From NCBI GenBank assembly GCA_015065325.1, contig SVQO01000021.1:1-39060 (forward strand): DNA of 39,060 nucleotides, read 5' to 3'. A program made the position numbers and the translations under genes. This DNA comes from Oscillospiraceae bacterium (GTDB lineage: Bacteria > Bacillota > Clostridia > Oscillospirales > SIG627). The notes below the pieces were generated by a model, which ran no database searches, was not told the origin of the DNA, and worked only from the letters and a program-made list of their open reading frames with translations. Positions 32,971 to 39,060 of this stretch are shown here, one piece after another. The number at the start of each line of letters is the position of its first letter. Position 1 is the first letter of the stretch.

Positions 32971-33035
32971 AATCCCCCCGTTCGATGAACAGGTCCGCAA
33001 AAAACGGACGATGACACGAACGGGGGGTTATTTTA
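32971..33035. terminator. Large bidirectional terminator with inner hairpin
   Basis: CCCCCCGTTCG (32974-32984) pairs with CGAACGGGGGG (33017-33027); an inner hairpin GTCCG/CGGAC (32993-33009) sits in the loop. T-rich tails follow on both strands. It ends the TIR/SPFH cassette and the ceramidase-like gene. Confidence 0.82.
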
Positions 33036-33054
33036 TTATCGTGTTGCCTGATGA

Positions 33055-34398
33055 TCAGGACTGCTTCATTTCTTTCAGCATATCCACGTATTCCTCTGCA
33101 AGCTGCTCCGCAGTTCCCGGGGCAAATCGTGTGATCTGTGCCTCGTAGCAGCGGATCCTCCAGCCGAGCTCACTGGGGAGATATCCTGCGTGGTTTTGGG
33201 AGCAGGAGATCACGAAGGTCATCTCGTAAGGGGAATTCTTTTTGATCTGCATCGCACTGGAGCCGAACATTTCGTAGGGAGCGAAAATAAAGCTGACGTT
33301 GCCCAGGGAAAGAGCGTTCAGAACCATGGAACGGGTCTCTGCAAAGTGCATACGGTTCAGAATTGCCGTAACCTCGTATACGCTGGAAAAACCGTGCTCC
33401 TTTGCCGCGCTTCTTCCTTCTTCCGTACCTCTTCCGCCCACCTGATCCCAGATCGCCTTGACTGCCAGCGCCTCGTCTGCTCTGTTCAGATCTGCTTTGT
33501 TGGATTTTCCGATGAAGGTGCGTTCAGAGAAGCAAAGTTTGCTTCCCTCTGCTCGGGTCAAATTGTCCATGCACGCTACGGCAATTTGCCCGATCTTCTC
33601 ACCGTAAACTTGGTAATCGGTGCTGAAACGCTCGGCGATCACGCGGCTGACGGGAACCTGATCCCCTCCGCCGGCAATGAAATAAGCCACCAAAGCACCG
33701 GTCTTTTCCGCCACGTATTCGCGGGCAGGCCCGGGAAAGTCCGCAGAAAGAAGCAGACTCTTTTGATTGATGGTCGCGTGGGCGGGGAAGTTCATCAGAA
33801 CAACGTCCTTCTTTCCCGCGCAAGCTCTGGAAAATTTGACGATCTGCATTTCCTGATCGGCTTCGCTTGCGTGTCCCACGACACCGGATTTGAAGGAGCC
33901 GTAATTGGCGCCGGCGTAGGTGCCGTCTGCCATTTTGTAGTGGCGCACCCAAGTCATTCCCTCGGTCTGCGTGCTGCCGTACCAAATTTGAGCAAGGGAG
34001 AGATCCTCCAAGGCTGCCTTAGCACCCGTCTCTGCCCATTTCAGCAGATCTGCTCGGTACCGCAAGGCGTTTGTGGATTTAGGATTGCGGCAGGATACAG
34101 AGGAGTGGGTATGGGTGGAATTCAGAATCACGTATTCCTCGGGGATTCCCGTAGCCAGGCTGATATGCGTACGGGTCGGCGCGGTGTATTCCTCATAGGC
34201 ACCCACAAGGTCCATGGTCGCCACGAGAAGTGTGCGCTCCTCTTGACGAAGGGCAATGAAGGTCATATACAGCGGGTCAAGCGCCCCTTCCGACAGTCGG
34301 CTTGCGGCACTGCCCGCCATCCCAACGGGATAGTCGGGGGTAATATCCACCCGTCCGTAGCCTATTTCGATCGTAGGATTCAAAGAGTCTTGAGTCAT
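33055..34398 (-). CDS. Neutral/alkaline ceramidase-like protein
   Basis: A 447-residue protein with the N-terminal fold of neutral/alkaline non-lysosomal ceramidases. It begins with IGYGRVDITPDYPVGMAG; this G..D.TP pattern and STHTHSSVS (metal ligand His pair) are characteristic, and later GGGDQVP and NHAGYLPSE fit the family. True ceramidases are secreted and near 650 residues or more. This one is short, lacks a signal peptide and probably acts in the cytoplasm, so a different amide or ester substrate is likely. It is in an operon with the MATE gene upstream (19-base gap). Confidence 0.78.
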   Translation of the reverse strand: MTQDSLNPTIEIGYGRVDITPDYPVGMAGSAASRLSEGALDPLYMTFIALRQEERTLLVATMDLVGAYEEYTAPTRTHISLATGIPEEYVILNSTHTHSSVSCRNPKSTNALRYRADLLKWAETGAKAALEDLSLAQIWYGSTQTEGMTWVRHYKMADGTYAGANYGSFKSGVVGHASEADQEMQIVKFSRACAGKKDVVLMNFPAHATINQKSLLLSADFPGPAREYVAEKTGALVAYFIAGGGDQVPVSRVIAERFSTDYQVYGEKIGQIAVACMDNLTRAEGSKLCFSERTFIGKSNKADLNRADEALAVKAIWDQVGGRGTEEGRSAAKEHGFSSVYEVTAILNRMHFAETRSMVLNALSLGNVSFIFAPYEMFGSSAMQIKKNSPYEMTFVISCSQNHAGYLPSELGWRIRCYEAQITRFAPGTAEQLAEEYVDMLKEMKQS

Positions 34399-34417
34399 CT
34401 CAAAGTCGCTCCCTTTT

Positions 34418-35779
34418 TTATATTCTCTTGCAAATGTCCTTTTTTACGTACCTTGTGAAAATGAAGGCGAAAAAGACGATGTATAGCAGCATATTGAGGG
34501 TCCAGGAGACGGTGAAGCAGAGCATAATGTTATCAAAGGTTTTCTTCAACGGGTAAACGAATTTCATCCAGATCACGCGAAGACCCAAGGTAAAGAAAAT
34601 GTTCGATATGCTGGTAAACATAGGATATCCGAAAGCCTGAAAGGAGTGTGAAATCACCACGTTGACGGCGTTGACGAAGGTGATCAGAGTAACGTGGAGC
34701 AGACGGCTCATACCGTAAGAGATGGCTTCGGCCTCACCTGCACCCAAAACCAGCCCGAGCCAGAATTTGCCCGACAGACAAATGAGAAAGCCCACGGAGC
34801 CGGAGATCGCAACGTTCAGCCATAAAAGCGTCCAAAAGCATTGGATTACCCGCGCTTTGTTTTTGGCACCCAGGTTTTGACCGATAAAGGTGGTGGCTGC
34901 CATTCCGAAGCCACCGGAAAAAGCACCTGCAATATTGTGAATGGAGGATGCCGCGGAGTTTCCCGCTACTGCGGCTACGCCGTAAGAATTGATACCGCTG
35001 GCGATCTGCAGATTTGCCAAGGGCAGGATTAAATTTGAGATAGACGTAGGGACTCCGAAGCGGAAAATCTGAACGAAGGCGGGAAAGTGAGGATGCATAT
35101 TGAAAAGATTTAGCTTGACGTTCCCTTCAATGTGGCAAAGATTTCGCAGGATCAGTGTCGTGCTGACCAGTTTCGCTACGACGGTGGCGATGGCAACTGC
35201 CAACACCTTGTTATCCAAAAGCAGACAAAGGATCACGTTCAGTACTACGTTCACCACGCCTGCCACGATGATATAGTACAGCGGTCTTTTCGTATCGCCC
35301 ATAGTCCGCAAAATAGCGGATGCGTAGTTGTAGCAAAGGAAGGCGGGGGCGGCACCCAGATAGATGCGCAAATAGAGCACTGCATCATCAAAGCATTCGC
35401 CGGGGCAATCGATCAGATCCAGCACAATGGGGGACAGGAAGAATCCAACCACTGCAACGATCAGACCCAGAATCAAGGAAGCACTGATTGCGGTGTCGAT
35501 GGTTTGTCGCATTTTTTCCTTGTTTTTTTGTCCCACGTAGCGCGCCAAAATAATGGATGCACCCGTGGAAAGCCCGATGGCGCCGTTCAGGATCAAAGTG
35601 GTAACCGTTCCCGTGGCACCGATGGACGCAACGGCGGTACTGCCTGCCATTTGCCCTGCGACGGCTTTATCGGCAATGTTGAAAAGATTTTGCATAATCG
35701 TGGAAAGGATCAGGGGAATCGTATATATAAAGATCTGTTTTACCAGATTTCCCTTTGTTGCAGCAATCTTTTTCGCCAT
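34418..35779 (-). CDS. MATE family efflux transporter (first)
   Basis: A 453-residue inner-membrane exporter with twelve hydrophobic helices, coupling Na+ or H+ entry to export of cationic compounds. The N-terminus IYTIPLILSTIMQNLFNIADKAVAGQMAG and the loop STGASIILARYVGQKNKEK are MATE signatures. Two similar halves are visible. It has its own promoter and leads into the ceramidase-like gene. The substrate cannot be read. Confidence 0.92.
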   Translation of the reverse strand: MAKKIAATKGNLVKQIFIYTIPLILSTIMQNLFNIADKAVAGQMAGSTAVASIGATGTVTTLILNGAIGLSTGASIILARYVGQKNKEKMRQTIDTAISASLILGLIVAVVGFFLSPIVLDLIDCPGECFDDAVLYLRIYLGAAPAFLCYNYASAILRTMGDTKRPLYYIIVAGVVNVVLNVILCLLLDNKVLAVAIATVVAKLVSTTLILRNLCHIEGNVKLNLFNMHPHFPAFVQIFRFGVPTSISNLILPLANLQIASGINSYGVAAVAGNSAASSIHNIAGAFSGGFGMAATTFIGQNLGAKNKARVIQCFWTLLWLNVAISGSVGFLICLSGKFWLGLVLGAGEAEAISYGMSRLLHVTLITFVNAVNVVISHSFQAFGYPMFTSISNIFFTLGLRVIWMKFVYPLKKTFDNIMLCFTVSWTLNMLLYIVFFAFIFTRYVKKDICKRI

Positions 35780-35815
35780 TGAGCCACCGCCTTGTTTTTT
35801 TGGTTTTCCTATTGA

Positions 35816-35844
35816 ATTTTATCGTGTTTCTTCCGTGGTGTCAA
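35816..35844 (-). promoter_or_regulatory. Promoter of the MATE / ceramidase-like operon
   Basis: Minus strand TTGACA (35844-35839), 17-base spacer, TAAAAT (35821-35816), in the 101-bp gap after the other MATE gene. Confidence 0.87.
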
Positions 35845-35880
35845 GGCAAAAGGGAGAATTTGTCGAAGCCGGAATGCCTT

Positions 35881-37218
35881 TTACATATAACCGTAATTTT
35901 TTCTTTTTATCATTACGAAAAATGCACTGAGCGCCATTGCCATAAATTCCGCAACGATAATCGAATACCAGATCCCATCGATCCCTAAAAATGCGGGCAG
36001 GAGTAATACCGCGGCAACCTGAAAGACCATCGTGCGCAGAAAGGAGATGAGTGCCGAGACCAAACCGTCGTTGAGAGCGGTGAAAAAACTTGAGCCGAAG
36101 ATTGCATAGCCCATAAACAAAAAGGAGGAGGCGAAGATCCTGAAGCCCGTAACAGTCAGCTTCATCAGCTCGTCGTCGTAGCCTACGAATATCCTTGCAA
36201 GAGGGACGGCAAGGATCTCTCCCGCCGCGACCATTCCGACTCCGAAAATACCGATAAGCACGGCGCTCCTTTTAAGCAGTTCTTTTACCTCACCGTGATT
36301 TCTCGCCCCGTCGTGAAAGGCAATGATCGGCGCAACACCGATGGAGTAGCCGATAAACAGAGCGGAGAAGATCATACTGACGTACATCATAACACCGTAT
36401 GCCGCAACCCCGTTTTCCCCGGCGTATTCGATAAGCTGAACGTTGTAAAGCATTCCTACGATACTCATGGATACGTTGGTCATAAATTCGGAGGAGCCGT
36501 TGGTTATCGCTTTCAGAATGATTTTTCCCTCGAGCTTTGCTTTTCCGATGCGAAGCAGGCTATTGTTTTTCCGCCAAAAGTAAAAGAGTGGGATCCCGCC
36601 GCCCACTACCTGGCTCATAGCGGTTGCAATTGCTGCGCCCACCAGCTTCTGATCCTGCGGAAGGAGCAAAACGAGTACCGCGTCAAGAACGATATTCATT
36701 ACTCCCGACGAGATCGTGGTGATCAGACCGAGTTGAGGCTTTTCGGCGGTGGAGAAAAAGGGCTGAAACAGAAACAGCAGGGTATTAAAGGGGAGTACCG
36801 CCAAAACGATATTCGTGTACCTTACCGCGTCCTCCAGCAGCGTTCCTTCCGCGCCCAGCAGGATCGCCGTGGGACGAACGAACACGATCCCCAGTACCGC
36901 AAATAAAGCGCCCAGCACGAAGGATACGTAAACAAACAGGGAAAAGTAGCGATTGGCATCCGCCTTGTTTTTCTCTCCCAGAGTCTTTGCCACGATGGCG
37001 GAGCCGCCCGTGCCGAAGATAAACCCGATCGTGGAAAAGATCATAATGTAGGGCATGATCAAATTGATTGCCGCAAAGGGAGTTTTCCCGGCAAAGTTCG
37101 ATACGAAAAAGCCATCTACAACACCGTAAATGGATGAAATGATCATCATTGCCATTGTAGGCAAGGTGAACCGAATCAATTTTTTATAAGTAAAATGGTC
37201 TGAAAGCTGAATTCTCAA
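35881..37218 (-). CDS. MATE family efflux transporter (second), with attenuator leader
   Basis: A 445-residue, twelve-helix MATE exporter. LPTMAMMIISSIYGVVDGFFVSNF and FGTGGSAIVAKTLGEKNKADANR are the MATE hallmarks, and its two halves resemble each other. It is closer in style to MepA-type transporters than the neighbour at 34.4 kb. The start codon is TTG (37218) with AAAGGA about 9 bases upstream; the ATG codons further on would truncate the first helix. A 200-base structured leader precedes it and ends in a terminator, so expression is probably switched by a ligand or translation. The substrate is unknown. Confidence 0.9.
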   Translation of the reverse strand: MRIQLSDHFTYKKLIRFTLPTMAMMIISSIYGVVDGFFVSNFAGKTPFAAINLIMPYIMIFSTIGFIFGTGGSAIVAKTLGEKNKADANRYFSLFVYVSFVLGALFAVLGIVFVRPTAILLGAEGTLLEDAVRYTNIVLAVLPFNTLLFLFQPFFSTAEKPQLGLITTISSGVMNIVLDAVLVLLLPQDQKLVGAAIATAMSQVVGGGIPLFYFWRKNNSLLRIGKAKLEGKIILKAITNGSSEFMTNVSMSIVGMLYNVQLIEYAGENGVAAYGVMMYVSMIFSALFIGYSIGVAPIIAFHDGARNHGEVKELLKRSAVLIGIFGVGMVAAGEILAVPLARIFVGYDDELMKLTVTGFRIFASSFLFMGYAIFGSSFFTALNDGLVSALISFLRTMVFQVAAVLLLPAFLGIDGIWYSIIVAEFMAMALSAFFVMIKRKNYGYM

Positions 37219-37417
37219 AGCGACGATCCTTTCTTAAAAGCGCAATTTGCAAAAAAAATCGGCTATTTCAAAAGGCAAGTGCCTTATGATATAACCGAGC
37301 TCACTCGACATCTTATCCGACAGGTGGTCTGCAAGCCCTGGGCCCGCTCACCCCAACACTACGGTGTACTGTCCTCCGATGACCATATATAATTTTAAAT
37401 AGCATTCAAGATACCGA
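37219..37417 (-). ncRNA. Structured leader RNA of a MATE gene, riboswitch-like
   Basis: A 200-base leader from the start point near 37416 to the TTG start. On the minus strand GACAG (37373-37369) pairs with CTGTC (37323-37319), enclosing two hairpins: ACAC/GTGT with loop CGTA, and a longer one around GGGCCC. A CGAG/CTCG hairpin and a full terminator follow. A three-way-junction aptamer plus attenuator is the likely reading. In Clostridia, mepA-type MATE genes are commonly preceded by guanidine-IV RNAs, and that is a candidate. I cannot match the conserved bases, so the class stays unassigned. Confidence 0.6.
37251..37298 (-). terminator. Attenuator terminator in the MATE leader
   Basis: On the minus strand TCGGTTAT (37298-37291) pairs with ATAGCCGA (37266-37259), with an inner AAGGC/GCCTT stem, followed by TTTTTTTT (37258-37251). 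It ends 20 bases before the ribosome site, which only makes sense as conditional termination. Confidence 0.85.
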
Positions 37418-37422
37418 TCACG

Positions 37423-37451
37423 ATTATAGCAGATCCTTCCGCAAAAATCAA
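37423..37451 (-). promoter_or_regulatory. Promoter of the MATE leader
   Basis: Minus strand TTGATT (37451-37446), 17-base spacer, TATAAT (37428-37423). Confidence 0.83.
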
Positions 37452-37520
37452 TGACTTTTAATAAAATTCAAGGATGAAAACCACTCTCCCATCCAACAAG
37501 CCCTCCTTTCGCGCAAAGCA

Positions 37521-37550
37521 AAAACGGATCCCGATTTCGGGATCCGTTTT
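37521..37550. terminator. Perfect hairpin bracketing module C
   Basis: A 14-bp perfect stem (37521-37534 with 37537-37550) with A/T ends on both strands. It lies just past the outer end of the tRNA-Leu-linked module and occupies the position of the 8454-8496 terminator in copy A. Confidence 0.75.
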
Positions 37551-37552
37551 GC

Positions 37553-37824
37553 TGTCTACGGGCTACAAAAAAGATATTTTCGGCATTATTGAATATGAAT
37601 TCAAACTCTTACACAAATCACGGCGAAAGCCGTGTATATCATCAATTCCGCAGGAATTGCATATCATCAAAACGAAGTTTTGTATATCATCATTGCGAAA
37701 AGAAATGCAGCCTGCGGCTGATGATATACACCTTCGGTGATGAGATGCACGCTTGCGCGTGATGATATACCATTGCTTTCGCAATGGATAAAAAATCGAC
37801 AGGTCGAAACCTGTCGATTTTTGG
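37553..37824 (-). repeat. 272-bp tRNA-linked hairpin module, copy C
   Basis: The reverse complement matches copy A (8182-8453) over 272 bases with about 11 mismatches, starting exactly in the CCA end of tRNA-Leu. The seven mini-hairpins are identical to those of copy A; nearly all changes lie near the outer end (37553-37620). Because copies A and C follow different tRNA genes (Gln and Leu), identity is due to the module and not to the tRNA. Confidence 0.9.
37788..37821 (-). terminator. Terminator of tRNA-Leu
   Basis: A 13-bp stem (37792-37804 with 37809-37821) followed on the minus strand by a T-run. The stem is identical to that after tRNA-Gln. Confidence 0.92.
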
Positions 37825-37908
37825 TGCGGATGACGAGACTTGAACTCACACAGTATTGCTACCACTAGAACCTGAATCTAGCGCGTCTGCCAATTCCGCC
37901 ACATCCGC
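37822..37908 (-). tRNA. tRNA-Leu (anticodon CAG)
   Basis: An 87-base tRNA with encoded CCA. The acceptor GCGGATG (37908-37902) pairs with CATCCGC (37832-37826). The anticodon stem CTAGA/TCTAG holds loop TTCAGGT, giving anticodon CAG (37874-37872). The long variable arm is expected for Leu. Confidence 0.96.
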
Positions 37909-37937
37909 ATCTTTTGTGAACTCTTGCTCACCACGAT

Positions 37938-37966
37938 ATTATAGCAAAGGAGAAATGAAAAGTCAA
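37938..37966 (-). promoter_or_regulatory. Promoter of tRNA-Leu
   Basis: Minus strand TTGACT (37966-37961), 17-base spacer, TATAAT (37943-37938). Confidence 0.9.
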
Positions 37967-38039
37967 GATGATTTTGAGAAAAAACCAAAAAAGAAAGAAA
38001 AGTTTTTTGCGGTTTTTTCGGAAGCTTGGACTGCTTTTG

Positions 38040-38068
38040 TTGACAGAGGGAATTTTTTGTAGTAAAAT
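38040..38068 (+). promoter_or_regulatory. Promoter of the plsC-like gene
   Basis: TTGACA (38040-38045), 17-base spacer, TAAAAT (38063-38068). The start point near 38075 makes an ATG at 38078 too close to use. Confidence 0.87.
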
Positions 38069-38104
38069 GCTCCGTGCATGATTTGGAAAGGAGAAAAACA
38101 AAAA

Positions 38105-38890
38105 ATGCTCTTACGCGTGTTTTTTTGGTTAGGCGGAGTGTTGAGCGTAATTTGGTGCCTTTTTGCCGAATCTCTTCTCTTTTTGCTACCTATGTGGATC
38201 CTTTTTTTCCTGGCGATCACTTGTCTTGCCATTCTGTTCCTCTTTGTGATCAGCCTGTTTTGTTACAGGAAAAAGCCCTGTGAAAAGGAATATCTTTTTT
38301 TGCGACCCTTGGCGTATCATACGATGGATTGCATTCTGGAGTTTTTCCGCTTTCGCGTGAAAGGGGAGGGACTGGAGAAGATCCCGGAGGAGCCCTGTGT
38401 TTTGATCTGTAATCATCTTTCCCGTTTTGATCCAATGGTAACCTTTGTACTGATGAAGGGGCGCCGTCTCGGCTTTTTATCCAAAAAAGAAAATATGCGC
38501 ATCCCCATTGCAGGCCCTATTATACAGCGGATCGGATTTCTTCCCCTGGACCGAGAGAATCCTCTCCGCTCTATGCGTACCATCCGTCACGGAGCCAAGC
38601 TGATCTCCTCCGAGGGCTTTACGATGGGAATTTATCCCGAAGGTACCCGTAGCTTTGACGGAACCCTGTTGGAATTTAAAACGGGTGCTTTCGTAATGGC
38701 AAAGCGCGCCCCCTGCCCCATGGTGATCTGCAAGATCGATGGAACCAATGCCTATCACGGAAGGTTTCCCTTCCGAAAGACGGATACCACCTTCAGCGTG
38801 CTGGAGGTCATCCCTACGGAGCAAGTGAAAGCGTTGAAGCCGGAGCAGCTTTCCGACTATGCCCGAAGTGTGATCGAAGCAAATATTTAA
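38105..38890 (+). CDS. plsC: 1-acyl-sn-glycerol-3-phosphate acyltransferase (PlsC-like)
   Basis: A 261-residue membrane-bound enzyme that adds the second acyl chain to lysophosphatidic acid in phospholipid synthesis. Two hydrophobic helices (about 3-20 and 24-55) precede the catalytic domain. The HX4D motif is NHLSRFD (H104, D109), and YPEGTRS (177-183) binds the phosphate. KGRRLGFLSKKE and IQRIGFLPLDRE fit other family blocks. AAAGGAG at 38087-38093 and the promoter position select ATG 38105 over the earlier ATG at 38078. It is a single-gene unit between promoter and terminator. The acyl donor is not readable. Confidence 0.9.
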   Translation: MLLRVFFWLGGVLSVIWCLFAESLLFLLPMWILFFLAITCLAILFLFVISLFCYRKKPCEKEYLFLRPLAYHTMDCILEFFRFRVKGEGLEKIPEEPCVLICNHLSRFDPMVTFVLMKGRRLGFLSKKENMRIPIAGPIIQRIGFLPLDRENPLRSMRTIRHGAKLISSEGFTMGIYPEGTRSFDGTLLEFKTGAFVMAKRAPCPMVICKIDGTNAYHGRFPFRKTDTTFSVLEVIPTEQVKALKPEQLSDYARSVIEANI

Positions 38891-38898
38891 ATTCAGAT

Positions 38899-38938
38899 AT
38901 GCATCTGCCAGTGCTTGAGTTGGCAGATGCATGTTTTT
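38899..38938 (+). terminator. Terminator of the plsC-like gene
   Basis: A perfect 12-bp stem (38899-38910 with 38921-38932), 10-base loop, then GTTTTTG. Confidence 0.88.
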
Positions 38939-38948
38939 GTACAACGAA

Positions 38949-39060
38949 AACCACCAGCAGTGCTGGTGGTTCCAAAAAGCTTTAGCTATGCGTTGAAAAA
39001 ATAATCCTCCTTTTGTAAACTAAAAGCAGGTTCGCCAACCGCCAAAAGAACAAAAGGAGG
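38949..39060 (+). mobile_element. Putative left end of an IS200/IS605-like element
   Basis: A strong imperfect-loop hairpin (AACCACCAGCA 38949-38959 with TGCTGGTGGTT 38961-38971) is followed by 80 bases ending in AAAAGGAGG at the window edge, a ribosome site with its gene outside. CCTCCTTTTGT (39006-39016) is perfectly complementary to ACAAAAGGAGG (39050-39060) and would bury that site. A left-end hairpin and a sequestered transposase ribosome site are known features of IS200. The transposase itself is not in view, so the call rests on architecture. Confidence 0.45.

Noticed and set aside
37474-37740. An 88-codon frame running through module C
   Set aside because: It reads through a perfect terminator and the repeat; the same reading frame exists in module A by sequence identity only.

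Overview
The window looks like a chromosomal contig from an uncultured, low-to-moderate GC Bacillota (class Clostridia, probably gut-associated). The evidence is strong sigma-A promoters (TTGACA-N16/17-TATAAT) with AGGAGG-type ribosome sites, a single-chain glycyl-tRNA synthetase, a MecA-like adaptor, a PdaA-type deacetylase (spore cortex family), a yybP-ykoY manganese riboswitch on mntP, and carbohydrate genes typical of plant-glycan users. This placement is inference from gene content; no 16S or other decisive marker is present. Both edges look like IS200/IS605-type ends: a tail with a hairpin at 1-130 and a head with a hairpin plus sequestered ribosome site at 38949-39060. The contig was probably broken at copies of one insertion sequence.

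Layout. 0.3-1.2 kb: mntP (-) with its Mn riboswitch. 1.2-4.9 kb: a large secreted beta-helix protein and a 50-residue partner. 4.9-8.0 kb: a divergent pair, a GH28-type glycosidase (-) and a GH13 alpha-glucosidase (+). 8.1-8.75 kb: tRNA-Gln followed by two modules of tiny hairpins bracketed by terminators. 8.8-12.0 kb: an operon of a beta-propeller glycosidase, an AAC(3)-family acetyltransferase and a PHP phosphoesterase. 12.1-18.0 kb (-): an operon of an SMC/YhaN-like ATPase, recG, mscS and a second PHP protein. 18.1-19.5 kb (-): two overlapping polysaccharide deacetylases, one PdaA-like. 19.6-20.6 kb (-): mecA-like gene and a family 4/5 uracil-DNA glycosylase. 20.9-25.95 kb (+): two ABC exporters with unusual N-terminal domains and zinc ribbons flanking a DUF1854 gene. 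26.0-27.4 kb: glycyl-tRNA synthetase. 27.5-28.0 kb (-): a small membrane protein. 28.3-32.9 kb (+): a three-gene cassette of a zinc-ribbon/TPR/TIR protein, an SPFH protein with many zinc ribbons, and a four-helix membrane protein. 33.0-37.2 kb (-): two MATE transporters and a neutral-ceramidase-like protein; the first MATE gene has a long attenuator leader. 37.5-37.9 kb (-): tRNA-Leu followed by a third hairpin module. 38.1-38.9 kb (+): a PlsC-like acyltransferase.

Most interesting items. (1) The TIR / SPFH / 4-TM cassette is a plausible uncharacterised membrane-linked stress or defence system. (2) The 272-bp module after two unrelated tRNA genes is a set of mini-hairpins whose linkers invert at the centre, so the whole is a palindrome of palindromes bracketed by terminators. 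(3) The ABC-DUF1854-ABC operon has matching N-terminal zinc-ribbon domains on both transporters. (4) The MATE leader has a riboswitch-like architecture that I cannot assign to a class. All functions are inferred from sequence motifs read by eye; no database search was run.
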